Positions 17,883 to 26,797 of a stretch of 64,000 nt of DNA are shown here, in pieces. The position numbers were made by a program, and so were the translations under genes. The DNA is taken from NCBI RefSeq assembly GCF_014646055.1, contig NZ_BMMS01000031.1, forward strand, positions 28,243 to 92,242, in the 5' to 3' direction. A model generated the notes under the pieces. The model was not told the origin of the DNA. It saw only the letters and a program-made list of their open reading frames with translations, and did no database searches. How positions within the stretch are numbered: the stretch's first letter is position 1; each line of letters begins with the position of its first letter. The stretch is from Wenjunlia tyrosinilytica. Its GTDB lineage: Bacteria; Actinomycetota; Actinomycetes; Streptomycetales; Streptomycetaceae.

Positions 17883-19328
17883 TCAGTGCGCGGGTCCCCC
17901 CGAGCTGAGGCGGCCGCGAACGGCGGTCTGGACCTCGGCCTCCTCGGCGGGGTCGGCGGCGAGGCTGCGCAGGCGGGCCAGGACGCGGACGTCACCGATG
18001 GTGGCGTGGCGGGCGGCCAGTTCCCGGGTGGTCTCCTCGCAGTCCCACAGGCATTCGACGGCGAATCCCGCCGCGAACGCCGGGTCGGCCGCCGACAGGG
18101 CCTGCGCCGCCTGCCCGCGCAGGTGGGAGGAGGCGGTCTCGCGGTAGATGTGCCGCAGCAGGGGTGAGGCGCAGACCATCGCATGTCTGCCGACCCCTTC
18201 GACCAGGACCGCCAGGCCCTCGGCGTCGGGGCCCTCGCGCTGGACCTGGCGGCGCAGCGCCGTCAGCACGGCGGGCGCGTCGTCGGGGCCGCCGGCGCAG
18301 GCGAGGACGCGGGCGGCGGCGGTGCCGAGGGCGTCGTCGCGCCCCGCCCATCGGCGGGCGCGGTCCAGGGCCGCCGGGAAGCGCATGCGTTCGAATACTT
18401 CGAGCGCCACGTGGGCCACCCTCGGCAGCGGGTCGTCGGCGGCGGCCTCGATCAGGTCGAGGATCTCGCGGTCGCGGCGGTCGGCGAGGTGGCGCAGAGC
18501 GGCGGCACGGGACCCCTCCGGGCCCCGGCGGGCGGCTTCGAGGAGCTCGTCGCGGTCCTCGGGTGCGGCGACGGCGGCCAGGCAGCGGGCGGCGGGGGCG
18601 TCCCGGTGCTCGGTGGGGTGGCCGTCGAGTCCGGCCTGCGCCCAGTCGAGCACGTCCCGCACGCTCCAGCCGGGGGTGGGGCCGCTGGGGCGCAACTGGC
18701 GCTGCCAGCGATTGAAACAGGCCTGTTCCTGGGCTGTGCGTACCCGCTCGTGGTCGGCGGCCCACAGCCGCCAGGGGCGGGGCTCGTACGCCTCCTGCAC
18801 GGCACGGCCGAGCGCGGCGTCGCCCTCGGGGGTGCGCGGGAAGCGGGCCAGGACGGCGGGGCCGAGCGCGCGCAGGCCCTCGTCGTCGTCACGCAGGGCC
18901 AGTTCGTCGAGGGCCCAGCCCCAATTGCTGCCGCGGGCCGCGTAGCCGCGCAGCAGGTCGCGGGCGTCCCGCCTGCCGTACCCGGCGAGGTGGCCCAGGA
19001 CGGACAGGGCCAGGCCCGTGCGCTGCTCGTCGGTGTCGAGGAGGTCGTCGGGGTGGAAGAGGTGATGCTCGATCCCGTCCAGGGCGCCTTCGAGCTCGCT
19101 GTAGAGGCGGGCGTAGTAAAGGGAGCGCGACTCGAGCCGCCAGTCGCGGCGGGGGTCGCGCAGGACGCAGCTCTCCAGCGCGGCGAGCGCTTCCGGCTGC
19201 CGCGCCGCGAGTGCGTGCAGGGTCCCGTCGCCGCGGCCTCGCTGGAGGAGACCGAGAAGGGACCCGCTGGGCGCTATGTCTGGGTCGAACATGAAGTCAG
19301 CATCCGGTGTGGGGATATGCACTGGCAA
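17883..19328 (-). CDS. HEAT-repeat domain protein
   Basis: The protein is about 470-480 residues and built of repeated helical pairs, clearest in the C-terminal half, for example SRAAALRHLADRRDREILDL and LPRVAHVALEVFERMRF. No catalytic motif is visible, so a scaffold or protein-binding role is likely. The start is uncertain: TTG 19328, GTG 19322 and ATG 19292 (MFDPDIAPSG) are in frame and none has a strong ribosome site. The gene stands alone, ends at a strong hairpin, and is divergent from the SpoIIE-type phosphatase gene. Confidence 0.75.
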   Translation of the reverse strand: MPVHIPTPDADFMFDPDIAPSGSLLGLLQRGRGDGTLHALAARQPEALAALESCVLRDPRRDWRLESRSLYYARLYSELEGALDGIEHHLFHPDDLLDTDEQRTGLALSVLGHLAGYGRRDARDLLRGYAARGSNWGWALDELALRDDDEGLRALGPAVLARFPRTPEGDAALGRAVQEAYEPRPWRLWAADHERVRTAQEQACFNRWQRQLRPSGPTPGWSVRDVLDWAQAGLDGHPTEHRDAPAARCLAAVAAPEDRDELLEAARRGPEGSRAAALRHLADRRDREILDLIEAAADDPLPRVAHVALEVFERMRFPAALDRARRWAGRDDALGTAAARVLACAGGPDDAPAVLTALRRQVQREGPDAEGLAVLVEGVGRHAMVCASPLLRHIYRETASSHLRGQAAQALSAADPAFAAGFAVECLWDCEETTRELAARHATIGDVRVLARLRSLAADPAEEAEVQTAVRGRLSSGGPAH

Positions 19329-19611
19329 CGGGATTTCCGCTGCCTGTGCCCGGCATCCTTACCTGTCACGACGGGTTCCATGCACGGAGCCCGTCCGCCG
19401 TGGGGGGTCAGGCGGGGCTTGCGCAGCGTACCGGGAATGGCGCCGGGCAGCGTTTTGTGCCCGACAAATCCCCCACAGTGCTTGGCATATGCCAGGGGAA
19501 CCACCGATACGGGTTGCCCCGAAACCCTTACGCGTGCTCGCGCACTGTGCAACAGTCGTCACTGTCCCAACCATGCCGACCTGTGGCGTTCCCGCTGATT
19601 TCGGAGAGCCC

Positions 19612-21039
19612 ATGCAGCCCCCACAGCATGCGGACCAGCCGGCCGACGTCGGCGCCGTGGACGCGCTCATCTCCGAGGCGCTGGAGCTGCGGGGACGGGT
19701 CGACGAGGTCCGCCGCGTGGCCGTTGCCGACGACGGCGACGACCCCCTCGGCCGCTGGCGGCGGGCCCTGTGCGATCTCGCCGCCCACCACCTGCGCGAC
19801 CTCGGTGAGCACCTCGGCCAGCTCCGCGCGGAGCTGGCGTCACCGCCGCGCCGCGGCGGCCGCCCGCACGAGCGCGCCGCCTCCGGCCGGAGCGGCCGAC
19901 CCGCGACCGCCCCCGCGGGCAGGGCCGGAAGCGCCGAGTGGAACCTGGTCACCGACGAGGTCGTCTGGTCACCGGAGATGTTCCGGATCTTCGGCAGGAA
20001 CCCCGCCGACGGCCCCCTTCCCCTCGACGAGCTCCACGCCTGGCTGTTCGCGGAGGACCAGACGGCCGTCGCCGCGATGGTCACCGCCTGCCTGGTCGAC
20101 AGCAAGCCCATCGACGGCGAGTTCCGCATCGTGCGCCCCGACGGCAGTGTGCGCACCGTGCACTTGGTGGGGGAGCCCGTCCTCGACCACGACGGCAGCA
20201 CCCTGTCGATGTGGGCCGTCGTCCGTGACGTCAGCGACCTGCGCCGCAGCCAGCGGGCGGTGCGCGAGACCCGCGACAGCCTCCACCGCTCCCGGCAGAG
20301 CGCGCAGACCGAGCACCGCATGGCGGTGGAACTCCAGGAAGCCGTACTGCCACCCTGGCGCGGGCCCCTGCGCTTCCCCGAGAACGGCCCGCAGACGATC
20401 GACCTCGCCGCCCGCTACCTCCCCTCCGGCACCAGCGCCCTCGTCGGCGGCGACTGGTACGACGCGCTGGAACTGCCCGACGGCTCCACCCTGCTGACCG
20501 TGGGCGACCTGACCGGCCACGGCGTCACCGCCACCTCCGGCATGGCGATGCTCCTCGGCGCCCTGCGCGGCATGGCCGTCGCCGGTGTCGAACCCGGCCC
20601 CATGATGCGCTGGCTCAACCAGCTCCTCGACCGGTCCGCGCAGGCAGCCCTCAGCAGCGCCCTGTGCTGCCGCTTCGACCCGCACGAGCGCTCACTGACC
20701 TGGTCACAGGCCGGACACCCCGCTCCGCTGCTCTACCGCGGCGGGGCGGGCCGGCAGCTGGAACCCCCCGAGGGGGTACTGCTCGGAGCCGTCGCCGACG
20801 CCCGCTACGCCCAGCGCACCGACCGGCTCGCCCCAGGAGACGTGGTGCTCCTGCACACCGACGGACTCGTGCCGCACCGCAGGGCCGACTCCTCGTCCGT
20901 GGTCGAGCAGTTGCTGGAACTCTCGCCGCGGATCACGGCGGCCCACAGCGCGCAGGAGTGCGTGCGCGCGGTCGTTGAGCGATTCGGCGCGGTGGACCGC
21001 GACGACGACGCCTGCGTCCTGGTCGCCCGCGTCTGCTGA
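19612..21039 (+). CDS. PAS domain / SpoIIE-type PP2C serine phosphatase
   Basis: The product is about 475 residues. ATG 19612 is chosen because GGAGAG lies 4 nt upstream; the open frame extends further 5' but without a ribosome site. After a helical N-terminus, a PAS fold (about residues 105-210) contains the EMFRIFGRNP and GEFRIVRPDGSVR strands. The SpoIIE/PP2C domain (about 235-475) holds the metal-binding motifs VGGDWYDALEL and VGDLTGHGV, with LLHTDGLV and DDDACVLVAR near the end. Such proteins dephosphorylate STAS anti-anti-sigma factors; the partner is not identifiable here. Confidence 0.9.
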   Translation: MQPPQHADQPADVGAVDALISEALELRGRVDEVRRVAVADDGDDPLGRWRRALCDLAAHHLRDLGEHLGQLRAELASPPRRGGRPHERAASGRSGRPATAPAGRAGSAEWNLVTDEVVWSPEMFRIFGRNPADGPLPLDELHAWLFAEDQTAVAAMVTACLVDSKPIDGEFRIVRPDGSVRTVHLVGEPVLDHDGSTLSMWAVVRDVSDLRRSQRAVRETRDSLHRSRQSAQTEHRMAVELQEAVLPPWRGPLRFPENGPQTIDLAARYLPSGTSALVGGDWYDALELPDGSTLLTVGDLTGHGVTATSGMAMLLGALRGMAVAGVEPGPMMRWLNQLLDRSAQAALSSALCCRFDPHERSLTWSQAGHPAPLLYRGGAGRQLEPPEGVLLGAVADARYAQRTDRLAPGDVVLLHTDGLVPHRRADSSSVVEQLLELSPRITAAHSAQECVRAVVERFGAVDRDDDACVLVARVC

Positions 21040-21289
21040 ACAGCGGCGTTCGGGAGGGAAGTCCGCGGGCGGTTGCGCACGTGGACAGGGCTCCGGCGCG
21101 GAGACCGGAGTTGACGAAGCCCCGGCGCGCGGAGAACGGAGTTGACGAAGATCCGGCATGGAGACCGGAGTCGACGGAGATCGGAATCTGGGACTTGGAC
21201 TCCGGCTCGGGGTTTCGGGCTTTCGGGCTTCGGACCATCGGGCTTCGGACCTGCGGGTCGACCGGGGCGGGCCCGGACGGCACGCGGAC
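21040..21289. repeat. Convergent intergenic region with degenerate tandem repeats
   Basis: Between the stops of the phosphatase gene and nsdA lie three degenerate copies of a roughly 30-bp unit, at about 21092-21120, 21122-21152 and 21153-21181. They share the core GGAGACCGGAGTTGACG with a few changes. Several TCGGGCTTCGGACC-type repeats follow at about 21215-21255. No gene is supported, and I see no clear terminator hairpin. Confidence 0.6.
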
Positions 21290-22759
21290 TCAGACGGAGA
21301 GGTTCTTCGCCTGGCTCGGGAGGGACTTCTTGATCTGGTCGCGCAGGTCCTTGATGCCGGAGTGGTCGCTGTACCGCGCGGTGAGCCGGTACATCTCGCG
21401 CAACCGGTCCCAGGTGCGCTTGGAGGAGGTCTCCCCCATCGAGACCAGGGCCAGCCGCGCGTACCGCTCGGCCTGCTCGGGGTCGTTGGCGATGAAGCAC
21501 GCCGACGCCAGCGAGATGTAGTCGAAGATCGTGGAGCGCTGCCGCCCCTTCGCCCGCAGCTCCAGCGCCTTCTTCGCGTGGTACTGCGCATGCCCGGACA
21601 TCGAGGGGTCGTGGTCGGCGAGTGTGCGGTACGCCAGCGCCTGCATCCCGTGCAGATCGGCCTCGTCGAACATCTGCATCCAGCTCGGCGGCTCCACGTC
21701 CCCGCGGTCGGAGACGAACAGGTCCTCCGCCTCACCGAGGGTGCGCCGCATCGCCTGGCCCCGCCCCATGGACGCCTGCGCCCACGCCTCGATGGTCTGG
21801 AGCATGGCCCGGGTGCGCGGCAGCGCCTCGTGCCCCGCCCCCGACTTGGCGAGCTTCATCAGGTCCAGGGCGTCGTCGGGCCGGCCGAGGTGCACCATCT
21901 GGCGGGCCGCCCGGGACAGTGCCTCCCCCGCCCTCGGCCGGTCACCGCCCTCGCGGGCCGCGTGCACGGCGATCACGAAGTACTTCTGGGCCGTCGACTC
22001 CAGTCCCACGTCGTGGGACATCCAGCCCGCCAGCCCGGCCAGATTCGCCGCGACACCCCACAGTCTTCGGTGCAGATGCTCGGGATGGCGGTAGGCGAGC
22101 ATGCCGCCCACCTCGTTGAGCTGGCCGACCACGGCCTTGCGCTGCAGTCCGCCGCCGCGCGAGGCGTCCCAGGCGCGGAACACCTCGACGGAGTGCTCCA
22201 GGGCCTCGACCTCGTCGGAGCCGACGGGCGCCGCCTCGTAGCGGTCGAGTGAAGCCTGGCTGACGGTACCGAAGCCGTCGAAATCGGTGTGGGGAGCGTC
22301 GGCGGCAAGCACCGGGTCGGTGTGCAGCCAGTCCCGCATGGCGCCAGTCAAAGCTGAGCCGGCGGCGAGCGCGGCGCCCGCGCCCACCAAGCCACGTCGG
22401 TTGAGCATGAGGTCCATTCCCGTGAATTCGGTGAGGACCGCGGCAGTTCGCTCCGGTGGCCACGGCAGGCCGTCCGCGGCCTGCTTCCTACCCGTACGCC
22501 GATGCCGGTCGAACCCGAGATCCTCGATGGTCACGACACGGCCGAGACGCTCGGTGAACAGGGCTGCCAGCACCTTCGGCACCGGATCGCGCGGGGCCTC
22601 GCCCGTCTCGATCCAACGCCGTACCCGCGAAGTGTCGGTCGCCAGCTGCGGATGGCCCATGACCGCCGCCTGCCGGTTCACGAGTCGGGCGAGTTCGCCC
22701 TTGGACCATCCGGTCAGTCCGAACAAGTCCGCGAGTCTGGTGTTGGGTTCCTTGCTCAC
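21290..22759 (-). CDS. nsdA: NsdA-type regulator (negative regulator of differentiation and antibiotic production)
   Basis: The 489-residue protein starts at GTG 22759 with an N-terminal HTH-like region (LFGLTGWSKGELARLVNRQA, then TDTSRVRRWIETGE). A short RRGLVGAGAALAAGSALTG hydrophobic stretch follows near residue 120, and then TPR-like helical repeats to the C-terminus (QLNEVGGMLAYRHPEHLHRR and AMLQTIEAWAQASMGRGQAM among them). This layout and sequence match NsdA of Streptomyces coelicolor as I know it, a pleiotropic repressor of sporulation and antibiotic synthesis. It is a single gene, divergent from the APH-fold kinase. Confidence 0.88.
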   Translation of the reverse strand: MSKEPNTRLADLFGLTGWSKGELARLVNRQAAVMGHPQLATDTSRVRRWIETGEAPRDPVPKVLAALFTERLGRVVTIEDLGFDRHRRTGRKQAADGLPWPPERTAAVLTEFTGMDLMLNRRGLVGAGAALAAGSALTGAMRDWLHTDPVLAADAPHTDFDGFGTVSQASLDRYEAAPVGSDEVEALEHSVEVFRAWDASRGGGLQRKAVVGQLNEVGGMLAYRHPEHLHRRLWGVAANLAGLAGWMSHDVGLESTAQKYFVIAVHAAREGGDRPRAGEALSRAARQMVHLGRPDDALDLMKLAKSGAGHEALPRTRAMLQTIEAWAQASMGRGQAMRRTLGEAEDLFVSDRGDVEPPSWMQMFDEADLHGMQALAYRTLADHDPSMSGHAQYHAKKALELRAKGRQRSTIFDYISLASACFIANDPEQAERYARLALVSMGETSSKRTWDRLREMYRLTARYSDHSGIKDLRDQIKKSLPSQAKNLSV

Positions 22760-23113
22760 ATCAAGCCCCCAGGTTTCTCGGCACAGTTGAGGCTAGTGAC
22801 CGGTTCGGGTGCCCGCGACCATTCGCCAGGGTTCGCCAGGGTCCGCCAGATGGTCTGCCACCCGCGAACGGGTGTGGTGTAGGAACGCGCCACCCCGGCC
22901 CGGTACCACGGCACTCGGTCATCCCGGCAAAGTAGTCCCGGCAAAGGGGCGTGGAGTGCACGGACGGCTTCCCGACCGGGATTTCCCGGGCACCGCATTC
23001 CCCAGGATGCGGGGCACGAGAAGCACCGGAAGGGCCGCCGTCCGCGCACCGATTCCACGCCACCCCACGCCACCCGGCCGCTGGGACGAGGTGGCGATTC
23101 ACCGGCCCCACCG
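22760..23113. promoter_or_regulatory. Divergent intergenic region between nsdA and the APH-fold kinase
   Basis: This 354-bp region separates two outward-facing genes and should hold both promoters. The core of TCCCGGCAAAG occurs twice within 30 bp (about 22922-22946). I could not assign a -10/-35 pair with confidence. Confidence 0.4.
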
Positions 23114-24292
23114 GTGAACTCGCAGGCACAGGAAGGGATCTGTCTCCCGCTCATGTATTCAGCATCGTCCTCCGTGTCCGCCCCGCCCCGGCCGCCACGC
23201 GCGAGCCGGAACGACAGCGCTCCGACGCCCGGCCGTCCCTCGATGACGGCCACCCGACCCGATCCCCGACTGTCCCCGACCCAGACCGCCGCGGGCCTGC
23301 GACCACCGGGCCGGCCAGGTGCTCCCGGCGGCCCGGGAATCGCCGCACGGCTCGATCTGACCGGCCCGCAGGGAGCACGGCTGCGGGCAGCCCTCGTCCC
23401 CGTCCAGCGGATATGTCCGGATTTCCTGCCGATCCAGGTGCTCCGGCAGAGCGGACGCTCCCTCCTCGTCGCCGGAACGGCGGGGCGGATGCCCGTCGTC
23501 GCCAAGTGCCTGCTGGACCATTCCCCCGAGTGGGTGAAACGGTTCCGCCACGAGGTGGCGGCCTACCGGGCGTTCGTCCGCCACCGCCCGCCCGCCCGGG
23601 TGCCCCGGCTCGTCGCCGCCGACCCGGAGAGCGGCTGCCTGGTCCTCGAACGGATGCCCGGGCGGGTGGCGGCGCTCCAGCGGCACCCCGTGGAGGGACC
23701 AACGCGGGCGGACCTGCGGGCGGCGCTCGGTGCCTTCTGCCGCATCAACCTGTGGCGGCCGCCCCCGGGAATCTTCGACGCCCCCATCGACTACACGGCG
23801 GCGGTCTCCCACTACCACCGGCTCGGACTCCTCACCGACCGCGACCGCGGCGACCTGCAGAAGCTCCTGCACGGCATCGCCTGCGCTCCGTGGCAGTTCT
23901 GCCACGGGGACGCACTCCTGCAGAACGTCCTGCTCTCCCCCTCGGGACCGGTGCTGATCGACTGGGAGCACGCCGGGTGGTACCTGCCCGGCTACGACCT
24001 CGCGGTGCTCTGGTCCGTCCTCGGCGACGAGCCCGTGGCCCGCCGCCAGATCAGCCAGCTCGCGCAGACTTCCGGACCGGCCTCGCGCGACGCCTTCCTC
24101 GTCAACCTCATGCTGGTGCTCACCAGGGAGATCCGCTCCTACGAGACCGCCGTGCAGCGCACCATGAACGGCGCCTCGGCAGCCCCGGGAGGAGGCGAGG
24201 CCGGCGAGGAGCAGCGGCTGCTCCTGCGCCGCCTCCACGACGACTGCGGCGTGGCCCGCCGCGCCGTCCGCGCGGCGGTCGGCACCCGCTGA
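23114..24292 (+). CDS. APH-fold phosphotransferase (aminoglycoside phosphotransferase family)
   Basis: The protein is 345-392 residues depending on start (23114, ATG 23153 or ATG 23243 are in frame; AGGAAGGGA lies 15 nt before 23153). The kinase-like fold is shown by MPVVAKCLL (ATP-lysine strand), the Brenner motif [12 protein letters not shown], and the metal-binding IDWEHAGW, with [13 protein letters not shown] after it. Substrates of such chromosomal APH-like kinases range from small metabolites to antibiotics, and nothing here specifies one. The gene ends 2 bp before a 40-bp palindrome. Confidence 0.85.
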   Translation: MNSQAQEGICLPLMYSASSSVSAPPRPPRASRNDSAPTPGRPSMTATRPDPRLSPTQTAAGLRPPGRPGAPGGPGIAARLDLTGPQGARLRAALVPVQRICPDFLPIQVLRQSGRSLLVAGTAGRMPVVAKCLLDHSPEWVKRFRHEVAAYRAFVRHRPPARVPRLVAADPESGCLVLERMPGRVAALQRHPVEGPTRADLRAALGAFCRINLWRPPPGIFDAPIDYTAAVSHYHRLGLLTDRDRGDLQKLLHGIACAPWQFCHGDALLQNVLLSPSGPVLIDWEHAGWYLPGYDLAVLWSVLGDEPVARRQISQLAQTSGPASRDAFLVNLMLVLTREIRSYETAVQRTMNGASAAPGGGEAGEEQRLLLRRLHDDCGVARRAVRAAVGTR

Positions 24293-24294
24293 GC

Positions 24295-24334
24295 GGCCGG
24301 TGGTGCCCGCTGACGTCAGCGGGCACCACCGGCC
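24295..24334. terminator. Perfect 40-bp palindrome
   Basis: Positions 24295-24334 are a perfect palindrome: GGCCGGTGGTGCCCGCTGA at 24295-24313, central CG, and the exact complement at 24316-24334. It immediately follows the kinase stop and can form a very stable hairpin. It is probably a factor-independent terminator, and its symmetry allows bidirectional use. Confidence 0.85.
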
Positions 24335-24350
24335 CGAGGCCCGTCGACGA

Positions 24351-24533
24351 TCACGCCTGCGGCGAGGCGGACGAAAATCGTGCGCCGTACTCGGCGTTGA
24401 GCCAGGCGATGTCCGCCCCGCTCAGATCCACTGCGCTCAGATCCACCGGGCTCAGATCCGCGCCGCCCAGATCCGCGCCTTCCAAGCAGCCGCCGGCCCG
24501 CGGGAGCGGAAGGCCACCGTGCGGCACACACAC
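24351..24533 (-). CDS. Small pentapeptide-repeat-like ORF, possibly a remnant
   Basis: This 60-codon frame from GTG 24533 encodes successive ADL-type pentapeptides (EGADLGGADLSPVDLSAVDL and SGADI), the pattern of right-handed pentapeptide-repeat helices. It has only about five units, far fewer than functional members, and no ribosome site. It is best read as a fragment of a larger pentapeptide protein or a very small member. Confidence 0.35.
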   Translation of the reverse strand: MCVPHGGLPLPRAGGCLEGADLGGADLSPVDLSAVDLSGADIAWLNAEYGARFSSASPQA

Positions 24534-24566
24534 GAGCCGACTCTGCGCACCGCCCCCGCGTACGGG

Positions 24567-25067
24567 TCAGCTCTGCTGGAACATCTCCGCAGGCAGCGGC
24601 TTGAGCAGCTGGTAGAGGTCGTCGGTGATGGGGCGGTCCCAGGTGGCGATGGTGACCCGCACGCCGTCGCTGCGGTCGAACTGCGCACACGCGACACGGC
24701 CCTCGGACACCTTGATCCGCTGCACGATCAACAGGTTGTCCCCGTGCATCACGGGAGTGTCCTCACGCTCCACCTCGTGCACCGGCTCGTCGTTCTCCAG
24801 GGCGGCGAGGAGCTGAGTGACCTCGAACGGCACATCGCCCTCCTCGACCTCCCGGGCCGCAGAGCCCTCCGGGAGGTTGCCGATGAGCATGGCCGGACCG
24901 CGGCCGCCGAACAGGTCGTAGCGCAGGAAGATCCCCTGGCAGCTCCCGTCGGGACCCGCTAGCAGAGCCGCGCCCAGGCTGCCCGGCCAGTCACCCGGGT
25001 CCATGGCGAGTACATCGAAGTCCGGCCCTGTGGGCGTGCTCGAGGAGCGGCGGCGGAGGAACGACAT
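24567..25067 (-). CDS. Conserved hypothetical protein
   Basis: The 166-residue acidic protein starts at ATG 25067 (MSFLRRRSS), the most natural start after a poorly coding 5' extension; the ribosome site is weak. Alternating strands and helices are visible (GIFLRYDLFGGRGPAMLIGN, VACAQFDRSDGVRVTIATW) with no membrane segment or catalytic motif. I do not recognise the family. Confidence 0.65.
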   Translation of the reverse strand: MSFLRRRSSSTPTGPDFDVLAMDPGDWPGSLGAALLAGPDGSCQGIFLRYDLFGGRGPAMLIGNLPEGSAAREVEEGDVPFEVTQLLAALENDEPVHEVEREDTPVMHGDNLLIVQRIKVSEGRVACAQFDRSDGVRVTIATWDRPITDDLYQLLKPLPAEMFQQS

Positions 25068-25163
25068 GCGGCCATCGTACGTGTCCGGAGGGGGTCCTCC
25101 TCGACCGACATACCCGGTGGCCGCGGCCGCCGCGGGCCACCCGGCCACCGGGTCCGATCCGGT

Positions 25164-25430
25164 TCAGGTGAGGTCGAACTCGCCGTCGCGCGCACCGAGT
25201 ACGAAAGCACGCCATTCGCCGGGCGTGAAGATCAGCGCGGGACCGTCCGGGTTGCGCCCGTCACGCATGGCGATGTAGCCCTCGACGAACGCGATCTGCA
25301 CATCGCCGACACCCTGAGTGCTCGACAGCCATTCCGCGTCGGTCAGGTCGAGTTGGGGCTTCTTGGCCGCCTTGCCGTCGGCCACGAGCCGCTCGGTGGT
25401 GCTGTCCGCCACGTACATCTCCTCCTGCAT
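25164..25430 (-). CDS. DUF397 domain protein
   Basis: The protein is about 80-88 residues with the DUF397 core: AEWLSSTQG near the middle, VEGYIAMRDGRNPDGPALIF, then TPGEWRAFVLGARDGEFDL. GGAGGAG directly abuts the ATG at 25418, so the functional start may be GTG 25412, which has a 6-nt spacing, rather than ATG 25430. DUF397 proteins usually sit beside an XRE-family regulator in Streptomyces; here no such partner is adjacent, so this is an orphan copy. Confidence 0.85.
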   Translation of the reverse strand: MQEEMYVADSTTERLVADGKAAKKPQLDLTDAEWLSSTQGVGDVQIAFVEGYIAMRDGRNPDGPALIFTPGEWRAFVLGARDGEFDLT

Positions 25431-25522
25431 TGAGGTGAGGCTCCAGCCTAGCGATCAGGGACGTGGCCCGACAGGCACTGTTCCAAGCCGTTCTCCGCCT
25501 CCCGCACTCCCGCTCGAGCCAT

Positions 25523-26689
25523 TCATCCCACGGGCCGCTCACTCCCCACCAGCCACATGGAGAAGAACTGCGCGCCTCCCCCGTACGCATGGCCGAGAGC
25601 CCTGCGCGCACCGTCCACCTGATGCTCGCCGGCCCGCCCCCGCACCTGGAGCGCCGCCTCCGCGAACCGGATCATCCCCGACGCGCCGATGGGATTCGCC
25701 GACAGCACCCCTCCCGAGGGATTGACCGGAAGATCCCCGTCCAGTTCGGTCACCCCCGACTCCGTCAGCTTCCACCCCTCCCCCTCCGCGGCGAAGCCCA
25801 GGTTCTCCAGCCACATCGGCTCGTACCAGGAGAACGGCACATACATCTCCACCGCGTCGATCTCCCGCCGCGGATCGGTGACACCCGCCTGCCGGTACAC
25901 ATCCGCCGCGCAGTCCCGCCCGGCCCGGGGACTGACATAGTCCTTGCCCGCGAACATCGTCGGCTCGCTGCGCATCGCCCCGCCGTGCACCCACGCCGGC
26001 GGATGCGGTGAACGGGCCGCCCCGGCCTCACCGGTGAGCACCATCGCGCAGGCTCCGTCGGAGGAGGGGCAGGTCTCCGAGTAGCGGATCGGATCCCACA
26101 GCATGGGCGAGGACTGCACCTTCTCCAAGGTGATGTCCTTCTCGTGCAGATGGGCACAAGGGTTCTTCAGCGCGTTGCGCCGGTCCTTGTAGGCGACGAG
26201 CGAGCCGATCGTGTCGGGCGCCCCCGTACGCCGCATATAGGCGCGGATGTGCGGGGCGAAGAAGCCGCCCGCGCCCGCGAGCAGGGGCTGCTGGAACGGG
26301 ATCGGCAGCGACAGGCCCCACATCGCGTTGGACTCCGACTGCTTCTCGAACGCCAGGGTGAGAACGATGCCATGGACCCGCGCCGCGACCAGATTGGCCG
26401 CCACCAGCGCCGTGGAGCCGCCGACCGAGCCCGCGGTGTGCACCCGCAGGAGGGGCTTGCCGACCGCGCCGAGCGCGTCGGCGAGATACAGCTCCGGCAT
26501 CATCACCCCTTCGAAGAAGTCGGGGGCCTTGCCGATGACCACGGCGTCGATGTCCGCCCAGTCCAGCTCGGCGTCGTCCAGGGCACGCCGGGCGGCCTCG
26601 CGCACGAGCCCCGCGATGGACACGTCGTGGCGGGCGGAGACGTGCTTGGTCTGGCCTATGCCGACAACGGCGACCGGTTCACCCCTCAT
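25523..26689 (-). CDS. Thiolase-fold lipid-transfer/aldolase-like protein
   Basis: The 388-residue protein begins VAVVGIGQTKHVSARHDVS, the start of the SCP-x/thiolase-fold family, and contains RVHTAGSVGGSTALVAANLV where thiolases have their nucleophilic Cys; no Cys is present. The second motif reads LPVNPSGGVLSANPIGASG, with Asn in place of the catalytic His of GHP. A C-terminal LGHAYGGGAQFFSMW follows. These losses fit Ltp2-like enzymes, which work with DUF35 partners in steroid side-chain aldol cleavage, rather than true thiolases. It is last in an operon with a second thiolase-fold gene, a double-DUF35 gene and echA. Confidence 0.8.
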   Translation of the reverse strand: MRGEPVAVVGIGQTKHVSARHDVSIAGLVREAARRALDDAELDWADIDAVVIGKAPDFFEGVMMPELYLADALGAVGKPLLRVHTAGSVGGSTALVAANLVAARVHGIVLTLAFEKQSESNAMWGLSLPIPFQQPLLAGAGGFFAPHIRAYMRRTGAPDTIGSLVAYKDRRNALKNPCAHLHEKDITLEKVQSSPMLWDPIRYSETCPSSDGACAMVLTGEAGAARSPHPPAWVHGGAMRSEPTMFAGKDYVSPRAGRDCAADVYRQAGVTDPRREIDAVEMYVPFSWYEPMWLENLGFAAEGEGWKLTESGVTELDGDLPVNPSGGVLSANPIGASGMIRFAEAALQVRGRAGEHQVDGARRALGHAYGGGAQFFSMWLVGSERPVG

Positions 26690-26710
26690 GGCGCTGCCCT
26701 CCTCCTCGTT

Positions 26711-26785
26711 CGCTCAACGGGCTGCTCGCTCCAACGGGCTGCTCGCTCCAACGGGTTCGCTCCAACGGGTTCGCTCCAACGGCTC
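26711..26785. repeat. Short tandem repeats between the two thiolase-fold genes
   Basis: CGCTCCAACGG and close variants recur five times with 14-17 bp spacing at 26711-26785, the first copy lacking one C. The array fills most of the 108-bp gap between the two genes. Confidence 0.75.
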
Positions 26786-26797
26786 GCGGTGCGGCGC

